Shown: positions 7,650 to 15,697 of the stretch, piece after piece
Layout: each line of letters starts with the position of its first letter
Numbering within the stretch: position 1 is the first letter of the stretch
NCBI RefSeq assembly: GCF_001428665.1
Contig: NZ_LMIJ01000016.1
Location: 87,619 to 151,618 of the forward strand
From: Acidovorax sp. Root219
GTDB lineage: Bacteria > Pseudomonadota > Gammaproteobacteria > Burkholderiales > Burkholderiaceae_C
DNA length: 64,000 nt
Direction: 5' to 3'
Made by a program: the position numbers and the translations under genes
The notes under the pieces: model-generated
The model's database searches: none
The model's input: the letters and a program-made list of their open reading frames with translations, nothing else
Told to the model about the DNA's origin: nothing

Positions 7650-9992
7650 TTAGTCAATGGCGAGAACAGCGCTATCCATATGGCTGCCTGGACGCTTACC
7701 CTCGTTCTCTAGTTGCATCACCTTGTCAGGGGTCATCGGTGTACTTCGCACGCGTTTGCCAGTGGCATGGAAGATGGCATTAGATATGGCAGCCGCGACA
7801 CCCACCTGGCCGATTTCACCCACCCCTTTGGCGCCGAGCCGGCTCACGATCCGGTCATCTTCATCGACGAAAATGAGGTCGATGTCGTGGATGTCCGCCT
7901 GCACCGGGATGTGGTATTCGGCAAAGCTGTGGTTCATGAAGCGACCCAGTGAATTGTCGGAATGCGCTTCCTCATGAAGAGCCTGGCTGATGCCCCACAC
8001 CACGCCGCCGTAGATCTGGCTGCGGGCCGTCTTTGCGCTGATGATGCGGCCGGCTGCGATGGCGCTCACCACGCGCGTCACACGGACGGTGCCCAGCTCT
8101 TCGTCCACCCGCACCTCGCAGAACACCGCAGAGTGGGTAGCCCTCGAATATTTGCGCTGCTTGAGCATGTGCGGCAGCATCAGGTACTTCTCTTCAAGAG
8201 GCTCGCCGCCAGCAGCTGCAAGGATCTGCGAAAGGGGCAGCTGCGCTCCTGACACCCCCTTCAAGCGCAGAGTGCCGCGAAAGAACTCCACGTCTGCGAT
8301 GCGCGCCTTGGCAAACGGCGAATCGTCCAGGCCGCGCGCAATCTGGAACAGCCTCTTTTGCAGCTTTTCACACACTCCTTCCACGGCCGACCCCACCGTG
8401 GCCACGTGCGATGAGCCCCCCTCGATGGGCGCGACCGGTAGGGTGGAGTCTCCGAGCTTGAAGGTCACGTTCTCTAGCGGCAGACCAAGGGCCGCGGCGG
8501 CAATCTGCGCCATCACGGTGTAGGTGCCCGTGCCAATGTCGCTCGCAGCGCTGCTTACTTCCAGTCTGCCGTCAGAGTGGAGCACTGCCCGGGCGCGGGC
8601 GAACATCTGCATCGCATCCCAGACACCCGTCGCCATGCCCCAGCCGACCAATTCGTTTCCCTCCCGCATGGAGCGTGGCTCCAGCGGGCGTTTTGCCCAG
8701 CCGAAGCGCTCGGCGCCCTGTGCATAGCAGGCCCTCAGCTCCTTGGTGGAATGTGGTAGGTCCCTGGACGGGTCGCGCTCGGCATAGTTCTTCAACCGCA
8801 GCGCCAGGGGGTCCATCCTGAGCGCGTAGGAGAGTTCGTCCATCGCGATTTCGAGCGCGTGGACCCCATGGGCGGCGCCGGGTGCGCGCATGTCGATGGG
8901 GCTGTAGCGGTCCAGGTCGACGAGCTTGTACTCCAGGCGAACGTTGTCGCTCGTGTACAACTGGCCCGACCAGTTCACGACCACTTCAACGTAGTCTTCC
9001 AGGCGCGATGTCTCTGCAACCGCTTCGTGGATGACGGATTGGAGCTTTCCATCGTGGTCAGCGGCGAGCCGCACTCGCTGCACGGTTTCCGGCCGATGCC
9101 CGAAGGTGAACATCTGCTGGCGGGTCAGCACGAGCCGTACGGAGCGCTCTGTATGCAGTGAAGCCATCACCGCGAGGATGAGGTTGTACTGCGGCCGAAG
9201 CCCCGAACCAAAGGCACCCCCGACGAACGGGTTCTTTACAGTGATCTTGTCCTTGCCCAAGCCAAACACGCGCGACACCACCCAACGGCTGTTCTGCGAT
9301 CCCTGCGTCTTGTCGTAGATGGTGAGGTGCCCCTCTTCGTCGCGGATCACCGTGGTGGCGTGCATCTCCATGGGGTTGTGGTATTCGGCCCCGCTGTAGT
9401 ACTGCGAATCGATCTTTACTGGCGCCGCCGCAAACGCGGCGTCCGCATCCCCCTTGGGCTTCGGTGGCGGCGCATACCCGGCCTTGAACCCCTTGGGCTC
9501 GTGGGCCCGGTGAAGCGCGGCCATCAGGTCGGCTTCATGCTTTTCGACTTCGTATTCCACCTCCACCAGCTGTGAGGCCTCGCGGGCCGCCTCGAAGGTT
9601 TCTGCCAGCACCAGGGCGATGGGTTGCCCGCTGTAGAGGATCGCATCGCTGTGCAGGGGCTTGAAGGGGGAGCCACCCGGTGCCGTCATGTCCTTGTAGA
9701 AGATGTCCATGGACCGGGTTTTGGGCCGGTTCTCATGCGTCAGGATGTCGCGCACGCCGGCAACGGCCATGGCGCGCTCGAGCGCGAAGCGGACGATGCG
9801 GCCGCGGGTGATCGTGCTGTTCACCACCACGCCAAAAAGCATCCCTTGCACGAAGTGGTCTGCCGCATACAGCGCCTGACCCGTGACCTTGGCACGCCCG
9901 TCCGTGCGCGAAATGGAGTCTCCAATCCGGACATAGCCCGTTCCGGCTTCCGCCATGGGCTGCTGAGGACTCTGATTGATCGTAAATGTCAT
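7650..9992 (-). CDS. paoC: Aldehyde/xanthine oxidoreductase, molybdopterin-binding large subunit (PaoC-like)
   Basis: A 780-aa catalytic subunit of the xanthine oxidase family, predicted to bind molybdenum cofactor and hydroxylate an aldehyde or heterocycle with water as oxygen donor. The N terminus (RIGDSISRTDGRAKVTGQAL) is the usual aldehyde-oxidase a/b hammerhead. GGAFGSG near residue 255 is a pterin-binding loop, and GAKGVGEIGQVG near the C terminus holds the catalytic glutamate. It is the last gene of a three-gene operon, with its ATG overlapping the stop of the FAD subunit by 4 bases. The order matches E. coli paoABC. No XdhC/PaoD maturation chaperone is nearby, so insertion of the cofactor must depend on one encoded elsewhere. 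Confidence 0.92.
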   Translation of the reverse strand: MTFTINQSPQQPMAEAGTGYVRIGDSISRTDGRAKVTGQALYAADHFVQGMLFGVVVNSTITRGRIVRFALERAMAVAGVRDILTHENRPKTRSMDIFYKDMTAPGGSPFKPLHSDAILYSGQPIALVLAETFEAAREASQLVEVEYEVEKHEADLMAALHRAHEPKGFKAGYAPPPKPKGDADAAFAAAPVKIDSQYYSGAEYHNPMEMHATTVIRDEEGHLTIYDKTQGSQNSRWVVSRVFGLGKDKITVKNPFVGGAFGSGLRPQYNLILAVMASLHTERSVRLVLTRQQMFTFGHRPETVQRVRLAADHDGKLQSVIHEAVAETSRLEDYVEVVVNWSGQLYTSDNVRLEYKLVDLDRYSPIDMRAPGAAHGVHALEIAMDELSYALRMDPLALRLKNYAERDPSRDLPHSTKELRACYAQGAERFGWAKRPLEPRSMREGNELVGWGMATGVWDAMQMFARARAVLHSDGRLEVSSAASDIGTGTYTVMAQIAAAALGLPLENVTFKLGDSTLPVAPIEGGSSHVATVGSAVEGVCEKLQKRLFQIARGLDDSPFAKARIADVEFFRGTLRLKGVSGAQLPLSQILAAAGGEPLEEKYLMLPHMLKQRKYSRATHSAVFCEVRVDEELGTVRVTRVVSAIAAGRIISAKTARSQIYGGVVWGISQALHEEAHSDNSLGRFMNHSFAEYHIPVQADIHDIDLIFVDEDDRIVSRLGAKGVGEIGQVGVAAAISNAIFHATGKRVRSTPMTPDKVMQLENEGKRPGSHMDSAVLAID

Positions 9993-11026
9993 GCGGCTTG
10001 CCCTTTCGCGGAGCTGCCTGGCAGCAGGCTGGTTTGCCCGGCCAGGGCCATTTCAAGGGCGCGCACCACGGCGCGCTGGGCCATGGGGATTTTGAAAGCG
10101 TTGCTCCCGGGTCCTCTGCCCTGCGGGACCGCGCCAGCCAGCAGCGCTGCGCCTGCCTCGGCAAACACGGCCCGCTCAGGGCTTTTGCCTTGAAGTAGGG
10201 CCTCTGCCTGCGTTTGGCGCCAAGGCTTGTGTGCGACTCCCCCTATCGCTATTCGCGCTTCTACGATCCGGCCACCTTCGTCCAGATGAAGCGCCGCAGC
10301 CACTGACACGAGGGCGAAGGCGTACGACGCCCTTTCCCTGATCTTGAGGTAGGCGCTGTGCTGGACAAACTGAGGGGAGGGAGGCAGCTCGATTTGCGTG
10401 ATCAACTCGCCTTGGTGCAGGGTATTGTCGATTTCGGGACGGTCCCCGGGCAGCCGGTGGAACTCGGCGAATGGAATGCTTCTGGCACCAGTGGGGGACT
10501 GGACGTGCACCACCGCGTCCAGCGCAGCGAGCGCGACGCACATGTCTGAAGGGTGGGTGGCGATGCACTGAGAGCTGGCGCCCAGGATGGAGTGCTGGCG
10601 CGCCAGGTTGCCTATTGCCGAGCAGCCGCTGCCGGGATCGCGCTTGTTGCAGGGCGTGCCGGTGTCGTAGAAGTAATAGCACCGGGTGCGCTGCAGCAGG
10701 TTGCCCCCATCGGTGGCCATGTTGCGGATCTGCGGGGACGCTCCCGAGAGGATGGCAGCAGAGAGCATGGGATACCTGTGGCGCACCAGCGGATGGTATG
10801 CCGTGGCCGCGTTGCGGGCCAGCGCGCCAAGCAACACCCCGCCGTGCTGCGTTTCCTCGATGGCGCTCAGCGGCAGCGGGTTGATGTCAACGAGCGTCCG
10901 CGGGCGCGCCACGCCCTCCTTCATCAGATCGAGGAGGTTCGTGCCCCCGGCAATGAACGCGCCCTCGCGGCTCGCCGCCAGCGCCTGCGCCATGTCTGTG
11001 GCCGCCAGGTAGGTGAAGCCTTTCAT
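9989..11026 (-). CDS. paoB: Aldehyde/xanthine oxidoreductase, FAD-binding subunit (PaoB-like)
   Basis: A 345-aa FAD subunit passing electrons from the iron-sulfur subunit to the acceptor. The start MKGFTYL is used because it overlaps the stop of the upstream subunit by 4 bases. The FAD signature is visible as IAGGTNLLDLMK, with ATDGGNLLQRTRC further on. An insert with cysteines at about 116, 126 and 135 (GTPCNKRDPGSGCSAIGN) matches the extra [4Fe-4S] site known in PaoB and 4-hydroxybenzoyl-CoA reductase but absent from ordinary xanthine dehydrogenases; Cys154 could be the fourth ligand. This places the enzyme in the PaoABC/YagTSR branch. Confidence 0.9.
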   Translation of the reverse strand: MKGFTYLAATDMAQALAASREGAFIAGGTNLLDLMKEGVARPRTLVDINPLPLSAIEETQHGGVLLGALARNAATAYHPLVRHRYPMLSAAILSGASPQIRNMATDGGNLLQRTRCYYFYDTGTPCNKRDPGSGCSAIGNLARQHSILGASSQCIATHPSDMCVALAALDAVVHVQSPTGARSIPFAEFHRLPGDRPEIDNTLHQGELITQIELPPSPQFVQHSAYLKIRERASYAFALVSVAAALHLDEGGRIVEARIAIGGVAHKPWRQTQAEALLQGKSPERAVFAEAGAALLAGAVPQGRGPGSNAFKIPMAQRAVVRALEMALAGQTSLLPGSSAKGQAA

Positions 11027-11499
11027 TGCGTTCCTCGCTCGCCCAATGCGACTTCGCTCACCGCGCTGAGAATCTGCACATACGCACCGCACCGGCACAG
11101 GTTGCCGCTCATGAGTTCGCGCACCTCGTCGCGCGTACTGGCATGGCCCTCCTTCATCAGGCCCACGGCGGAACACAGCTGGCCAGGCGTGCAGTACCCG
11201 CACTGGAAAGCGTCATGCGCCACGAACGCCTGCTGCAAGGGGTGCAATTGGCCGTCCTTGGCAAGGCCCTCCACGGTGGTCACCTGGGAGCCATCCCGCA
11301 TGACAGCCAGGGTCAGGCAGGAGTTGATGCGCTCGCCATTGACCAGCACAGTACAAGCACCGCACTGACCATGGTCGCAACCCTTCTTGACGCCCGTGAG
11401 GCCGAGCTTGTCGTGAAGGAGGTCCAGCAACGTGACCGATGGCTCGATGTCGAACCTGCGGGTTCGGTCGTTGACTGTCAGGGAAATGGAATGCGGCAT
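11023..11499 (-). CDS. paoA: Aldehyde/xanthine oxidoreductase, [2Fe-2S] subunit (PaoA-like), no Tat signal
   Basis: A 158-aa iron-sulfur subunit, first gene of the operon. It carries the plant-ferredoxin-type cluster (C41, C46, C49, C61 in GCDHGQCGACT and NSC) and the second cluster of the family (C100, C103, C135, C137 in FQCGYC and NLCRCG), which relay electrons from molybdenum to FAD. E. coli PaoA is longer because a Tat leader exports the complex. Here the protein starts directly with MPHSISLTVNDR and no twin-arginine leader is visible upstream, so this version is probably cytoplasmic. The ATG is followed through to a 4-base overlap with the FAD subunit. Confidence 0.92.
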   Translation of the reverse strand: MPHSISLTVNDRTRRFDIEPSVTLLDLLHDKLGLTGVKKGCDHGQCGACTVLVNGERINSCLTLAVMRDGSQVTTVEGLAKDGQLHPLQQAFVAHDAFQCGYCTPGQLCSAVGLMKEGHASTRDEVRELMSGNLCRCGAYVQILSAVSEVALGERGTQ

Positions 11500-11646
11500 G
11501 GGGCGGCTCTTTTGACGAATCTGGGAAATCGATTCTTATGAGTGGCGCTAGGTGATCCTGTCGGACAACAAGCCATCCCGTTACTCGGCTGCGTAGTTCG
11601 GCTACTGCACGAGATTCAACGCCAAGTGGTTAGAGCACTTCTTGCC

Positions 11647-11892
11647 CTACTTGGTAGCACCCATCTTGCCTTGAAGCACCGCCAGCAGGTGCTGTTTCGC
11701 TTCGGCGAGCTGTGCTTTGTCGGTGTCGTGGACCTTCTTGAAGAATGCGGCGCACTCTGGGGAGCCTGCTGCTTCGGCGTCCTTGATGTACTGGTCGTAG
11801 GCCATCAATGCCTGGGCCTTGTTCTGAATCAAGGTGATCCAGTCGTAGGCGAGGTCGCTGAGAGGATGTGGATCACTGGGTTTTTCTTGCAT
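11647..11892 (-). CDS. Hypothetical helical protein, 81 aa
   Basis: The start MQEKPSDPHP has a GGAG about 8 bases upstream. The protein is mostly helix (DLAYDWITLIQNKAQALMAY, AAGSPECAAFFKKVHDTDK), reminiscent of one half of a small ferritin-like or four-helix bundle, but no metal-ligand pattern is complete. I do not recognise a named family. It is co-directional with the glycine-zipper gene 58 bases upstream and probably shares its transcript. The company of small stress-type proteins suggests a stress role, by context only. Confidence 0.6.
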   Translation of the reverse strand: MQEKPSDPHPLSDLAYDWITLIQNKAQALMAYDQYIKDAEAAGSPECAAFFKKVHDTDKAQLAEAKQHLLAVLQGKMGATK

Positions 11893-11950
11893 GGGTTTCT
11901 CCAAAAGTTGAGACAGCAAAGGGGCATTGAAGATGCCCCGTATGCGGTTC

Positions 11951-12448
11951 TTAGCGACCGTCCTTGTCGGAATCACCGGGAACTGCCCGCTCCACAGCGT
12001 TGCTCACCCGGTGCCATGCATCGCGGGTCGCGTGCTTCGCCTTCTCCCATTCAAGTGAAGACCGCCCGCGGATTCCGCCCCAGCCTCTGCCAAGCTCGGG
12101 TTCGATGTCTTCGTACGTGCGATTCGGGTACCTGGAATAGGAATCCACGCCATACTGAAAGGCAGGTTGATACTCCTCGTAGGTCGATCCGCTGCCATAA
12201 GGACGCGAAGAAAAGTTCTCGCGCCAGTAGGTGTCTTCCGCTGCGGGATCCACTGCCTTGCTGCCCATCACGGCGCCCGCCACGGCGCCCACCACTGCCC
12301 CTATGGCAGCGCCTGCTGGCCCAGTCAGACCGCCTGCCAGGGCGCCTGCAGCGGCTCCACCGGCAATCCCTCCTGCTGCGCCTCCGACGACGGCGCCAGC
12401 GCCAGGTTTGTTCTCGGGATCAAGTGGACTGGTACGAAGCTCGCTCAT
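11951..12448 (-). CDS. Glycine-zipper domain protein
   Basis: A 165-aa protein starting MSELRTSPLD, with AAGGAG placed 6-7 bases before the ATG. Residues about 17-62 are an extended glycine zipper (GAVVGGAAGGIAGGAAAGAL and on to GAVVGAVAGAVMG), which can insert into or perforate membranes. The second half is polar and rich in Tyr/Arg/Trp (WRENFSSRPYG, YEEYQPAFQYG) and matches the layout of small stress-induced proteins in Burkholderiales. There is no classical signal peptide. It is divergent from the gene at 12713, leaving 264 bases for regulation. Confidence 0.75.
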   Translation of the reverse strand: MSELRTSPLDPENKPGAGAVVGGAAGGIAGGAAAGALAGGLTGPAGAAIGAVVGAVAGAVMGSKAVDPAAEDTYWRENFSSRPYGSGSTYEEYQPAFQYGVDSYSRYPNRTYEDIEPELGRGWGGIRGRSSLEWEKAKHATRDAWHRVSNAVERAVPGDSDKDGR

Positions 12449-12712
12449 GATGGTCTCCTTGGGGTCACCCGCAGACTGCTCGATTGAGGCCTGCCGCGGC
12501 TGGGTTGGAAAACTGTCAAAGTACGGCCTGCAAACGCAGGTGGGACTAGGCAGACATGCCAACTTCCCGGCAGGTATCTCCTACAGAGGGCACCGCCCGC
12601 TGCGCCCTTTCCTACGCGGCAGTTCGCACGATGCTGACACCCATACATTCGTCTGCGGCGCACCATGAATTTGTTCGCCCACCCTGCGGTCGGCGCCTCA
12701 TCAGGAAATGCT
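12449..12712. promoter_or_regulatory. Divergent intergenic region between 11951-12448 and 12713-13039
   Basis: A 264-base region between two divergent small genes. It must contain both promoters. I could not assign -10/-35 boxes with confidence, and no operator-like repeat stands out. Confidence 0.35.
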
Positions 12713-13039
12713 ATGTCTCAACACCAAACTCAGTTGTCGTCGCAGAAAGACGGCAATCAGTCTGATCGCAACCAGGCCGGACAGGTGCCGCCAAGTGGCT
12801 TGAACAAAGGCGATCGCGGTGTCGTGGATTCTCCGCCCACGACATCCGAACAACTGAACTTTGACGATGGGAGTGAGGACCACCCGCGCGGTAACACCAG
12901 ACGCACTGGTGGAACTTGGGTTACGCCAGACCACAATACAGGTGATCAAGGCGATGTTGGCAAAGCGCCTGGTGCGGGCTTGTCAGACAGTAACGGCCCC
13001 AGCGTTCCGGATCCCAAGGATAAAACGCCTCAGGCCTGA
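12713..13039 (+). CDS. Hypothetical disordered polar protein, 108 aa
   Basis: The start MSQHQTQLSS is chosen over an upstream ATG because of the AGGA-type sequence before it and the natural polar N terminus. The whole chain is rich in Gly, Asp, Asn, Pro and Gln with almost no hydrophobic residues (TSEQLNFDDGSEDHPRG, GTWVTPDHNTGDQGDVG). This is the composition of intrinsically disordered, desiccation- or stress-type proteins. No known domain. It starts a run of plus-strand small genes (12713, 13128, 13476). Confidence 0.55.
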   Translation: MSQHQTQLSSQKDGNQSDRNQAGQVPPSGLNKGDRGVVDSPPTTSEQLNFDDGSEDHPRGNTRRTGGTWVTPDHNTGDQGDVGKAPGAGLSDSNGPSVPDPKDKTPQA

Positions 13040-13127
13040 TCTGCCAACGGCGATTACTGCGCCGGTTCTACCCTGGCCACTTACCGCACTGGGTAGCGTC
13101 GAGATTTCCAATGGAGGATATGCCGCC

Positions 13128-13367
13128 ATGCCAAAGCGCTTATGGACCATCACGGCCGAAAACGATGAAGGCACCGAAATTTATCTCTCGGACCTCTTCG
13201 AAACTGAGCCCTCGCGCTCTGCATTGGCCCGAGGCCTCTGCACTCTCGCGATGGAAAAGGCGGGCGGTTCTATACCGGACGGCCGGGAGGGCGCCACAGC
13301 GGAAGAACGGCTCGCCGAACTGGGTTACACGATTACCGCCATCACAGGCAAAGACCCTACGCGCTGA
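13128..13367 (+). CDS. Hypothetical protein, 79 aa
   Basis: Begins MPKRLWTITAENDEG after a GGAGGA about 9 bases upstream. It is soluble and acidic, with an opening beta strand and a helical second half (ARGLCTLAMEKAGG, ATAEERLAELGYTITAI). I do not recognise it. The clear ribosome-binding site and the tight placement between two other small plus-strand genes support coding. No residues suggest catalysis. Confidence 0.6.
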   Translation: MPKRLWTITAENDEGTEIYLSDLFETEPSRSALARGLCTLAMEKAGGSIPDGREGATAEERLAELGYTITAITGKDPTR

Positions 13368-13475
13368 GCACCGCGCCACCGCAGCCGGCCTCCGATTTGC
13401 GCGTGAGGCAAGGCTCACCGTGGTTTCTGAGATTTCGTGCCGGGGGAGAAACCAATCAAAGCCAGGAGAGCATGC

Positions 13476-13826
13476 ATGGAGGACGCCAACAAGGAAACTT
13501 TGAGACAAGCCAACGCGGCCATTTCGCGACTCGACTTTGAGGGATTTCTCGCACTCTGCACCGAGGATACGGAATGGGCATTCGTGGGCGATAACACGCT
13601 GCGGGGCAAGGAAGCCGTGCGCCAATGGATGCCAACGGCGTACCCAGAGCCACCAATATTCCAGGTGCAGCACATGGTGGCCGACGGCGACTGGCTCACC
13701 GCCATTGGCGAAATCACTTTGAAGAACGACGCCGGCGAGTCCGTACGGCACTCCTACTGCGATGTGTGGCGCTTCAAGGATGGCAAGCTGTACCAGTTGC
13801 AAGCTTTCGTGATTCCTGTGGAGTGA
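13476..13826 (+). CDS. SnoaL/NTF2-like protein
   Basis: A 116-aa protein of the NTF2-like superfamily, a cone-shaped fold used for small-molecule binding or isomerase chemistry. Visible features are the opening helix (NKETLRQANAAISRLD), the early strand (CTEDTEWAFVGDNTLRGKEA) and the closing strands (SYCDVWRFKDGKLYQLQAF). The start at 13476 has AGGAG just upstream and gives the length usual for stand-alone SnoaL-like proteins. The substrate is unknown. It lies in a run of small stress-context genes. Confidence 0.75.
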   Translation: MEDANKETLRQANAAISRLDFEGFLALCTEDTEWAFVGDNTLRGKEAVRQWMPTAYPEPPIFQVQHMVADGDWLTAIGEITLKNDAGESVRHSYCDVWRFKDGKLYQLQAFVIPVE

Positions 13827-13870
13827 GCCGTTGATGTGCTGTCCGCATCTATTGGGTCACCTTCATAACG

Positions 13871-14085
13871 CCCCTGGGGTGTGCGGCACGGTGCAGGTGC
13901 GCGACTGGAATGCGCACGCGGATGAGGTGCGCGCCCATTGCCATTCGTCTATCAGGACCGCGATGGGCACCTCCGCATTCATAGAGCCAATCTGGGTATC
14001 ACTGCCCAACCTACAACGCTGCTGGGGGCTTCCGTCCGTCGGTGACGGGAGAGGACGTGGCACTGGTCCAGGATCTCCCTGGCCG
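13871..14085 (+). pseudogene. Decayed internal fragment of a family 2 glycosyltransferase
   Basis: Translating this stretch gives VCGTVQVRDWNAHADEVRAH, which matches VCGTVQVRDWGAHGDEVRAS in the intact glycosyltransferase at 30023-30700. The DNA match continues through the GANLGIT and TGEDVALV region (GGGAGAGGACGTGGCACTGG here), but small deletions shift the frame and both ends of the gene are missing. About 70 codons of the roughly 225 remain. It is a broken second copy, not a functional gene. Confidence 0.8.
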
Positions 14086-14141
14086 CCATGAACATGCGCG
14101 GCCTGGCAAAGACCGATAACGAGAGTGAAGTGAGTTGAGGA

Positions 14142-14726
14142 ATGCAGCCAAGCTACTTTCAACAGGCCAGAAAACCACATCTTCGGCCCAGCCCGAGGGT
14201 GCTGCTGCTGGTGGACTTCATCAATCCCATGCAGTTTCCTGGGGCTGAAAAGCTGGTGCCGGCCGCATTGCAGGCCGCGCAAGCCACAACGCGGCTCAAA
14301 AAGCGCTTGGCCGCCAGCGGCGTGACGGCCATTTACGCCAACGACAACTACGGGATCTGGCGCTCGGAATTCAAAGACCTTCTTACCGCCTGCAAGGCTC
14401 TGCCTGGGGCGCGCGGGGAAATGGCCACGCTGCTGGAGCCTGGGGACAACGACCTCACCATCCTCAAGCCGCTGCATTCTGCGTTCCATAGCACTCCGCT
14501 AGAGCACCTGCTCAAGCAGCTCAAGGCGCGCGAATTGATCGTTGCCGGGTTGGCTGCCGATATGTGCGTGCACCTTACGGCGATGGATGCGTACATGCGT
14601 GGCTATAAGGTGTGGGTGCCGCGCGACTGTACGGCCGCGGAGAACGAGGAGTTCAAAGAGGCTGCGCTGCGGCAAATGTCGCAGGTGCTCAAGTGCTCTG
14701 TGCGAAAGTCCTCCTCCATTACCTGA
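14142..14726 (+). CDS. Isochorismatase-family cysteine hydrolase
   Basis: A 194-aa hydrolase with the isochorismatase fold. The catalytic triad is readable: Asp25 in VLLLVDFINPM, Lys109 in LTILKPLHSAF and Cys142 in GLAADMCVHLTAMDA, with the usual non-proline cis-type loop before the cysteine. Members hydrolyse amides or vinyl ethers (nicotinamide, ureidoacrylate, biuret and others); the substrate here cannot be told. The catalytic lysine motif has KPLHSAF where many have KxxxSAF, which is within the family range. It stands alone after the glycosyltransferase remnant. A GAGGA sits close to the ATG. Confidence 0.88.
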   Translation: MQPSYFQQARKPHLRPSPRVLLLVDFINPMQFPGAEKLVPAALQAAQATTRLKKRLAASGVTAIYANDNYGIWRSEFKDLLTACKALPGARGEMATLLEPGDNDLTILKPLHSAFHSTPLEHLLKQLKARELIVAGLAADMCVHLTAMDAYMRGYKVWVPRDCTAAENEEFKEAALRQMSQVLKCSVRKSSSIT

Positions 14727-14956
14727 TTGGAGGACTCACGCTTTGACGGCGTATCAAGACAGTGCGCGGGAAGATGCCAAGCCAAGAGCTTTCACCGCCT
14801 CGTGCACGCGCGCGAGATAGCCTTGAGGGTTTGGCAGAAAGACAATTGCTCAGCATTGTTTTGAGCTGCTCGAACCAATACGCTAGCTCTTGGTGCCCAA
14901 GCGCCACTGCCGCTCATCCGACACGATGGCTTCCGATAGATCGCGCCACGAGCGGA

Positions 14957-15433
14957 TCAGCGGGTGCCTGCGCCAGTGCCAGTGCCAGCTCCGCTGCCTG
15001 TGCCCGCTCCGGCGCCAGTACCTGCTCCTCCGCTGCCTGCTCCGGAACCTGCACCCGCGCCTGGTCCAGTTCCAGCGCCTGTGCCGGCACCTCTATCGCT
15101 GCCAGGGTTGCCGCTACCAGCGTTTGTGTTGCCAGCAGGGCTCCCAGAAGCAGCGCCTGATGTCGTACTTCCAACGGAGCCTGTACTCGCATCACCTGCC
15201 GCTGTGCCTCCGCTGGGCGCCATGCTGCCGCTGCTTGTAGAGCCGGAGGGAATGCTGTCTGCAGAGCTTGGCGTCGGCGCGGATGCTGGGCCCATCGATG
15301 AGCTAGGCGTGGTACCAGTCTGCGGGGTCTTGTTGCGATCACAAGCTGTCATCGCAAGCATGGAAGCCGCGATCAGTGGCACAGCGATCCAGCGGCGTGA
15401 AACAGGGTTGGAACCTTGGTGAGAATGGGTCAT
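14957..15433 (-). CDS. Lipoprotein with long Gly/Ser/Thr/Ala low-complexity tail
   Basis: A 158-aa predicted lipoprotein. After MTHSHQGSNPVSRRW comes a hydrophobic stretch and the lipobox LAMTACDR, with the lipidated Cys at about residue 31. The mature part is almost only Gly, Ser, Thr, Ala and Pro, ending in about 20 near-perfect G-A-G-T/S-G dipeptide-like repeats (14960-15130), so it is disordered. The DNA there is a short-unit repeat prone to slippage. The start at 15433 has AAGGAG upstream. Function unknown; possibly a cell-envelope spacer. Confidence 0.7.
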   Translation of the reverse strand: MTHSHQGSNPVSRRWIAVPLIAASMLAMTACDRNKTPQTGTTPSSSMGPASAPTPSSADSIPSGSTSSGSMAPSGGTAAGDASTGSVGSTTSGAASGSPAGNTNAGSGNPGSDRGAGTGAGTGPGAGAGSGAGSGGAGTGAGAGTGSGAGTGTGAGTR

Positions 15434-15697
15434 AGTTGTCTCCTTAGAAGGGTAGCAAGGCGCCACCTGCACGCATGCTCAAACTGGCAAAGGTGTTTCA
15501 GAGTAGGACGGTGCCGATAGACAGCTCTTTAACCGATGGCTGCTGTCGGTATGTTCCTGTTAGTGGCTTGGTCCTACAGCGCTTCGTGCACCCTCGCACT
15601 ACAACGATGAACCGCGATCGCGAGCCACGGCCCAGGCGATGCCTGCAAGCTCCGCCTCAGGCGTGATCGCAGTCCCGTACCAACCCGAGCCAGAGCC

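Noticed and set aside
7344-7712. 122-codon plus-strand frame before the molybdoenzyme operon
   Set aside because: It runs into the 3' end of a secure minus-strand gene and has no ribosome-binding site or recognisable motif.
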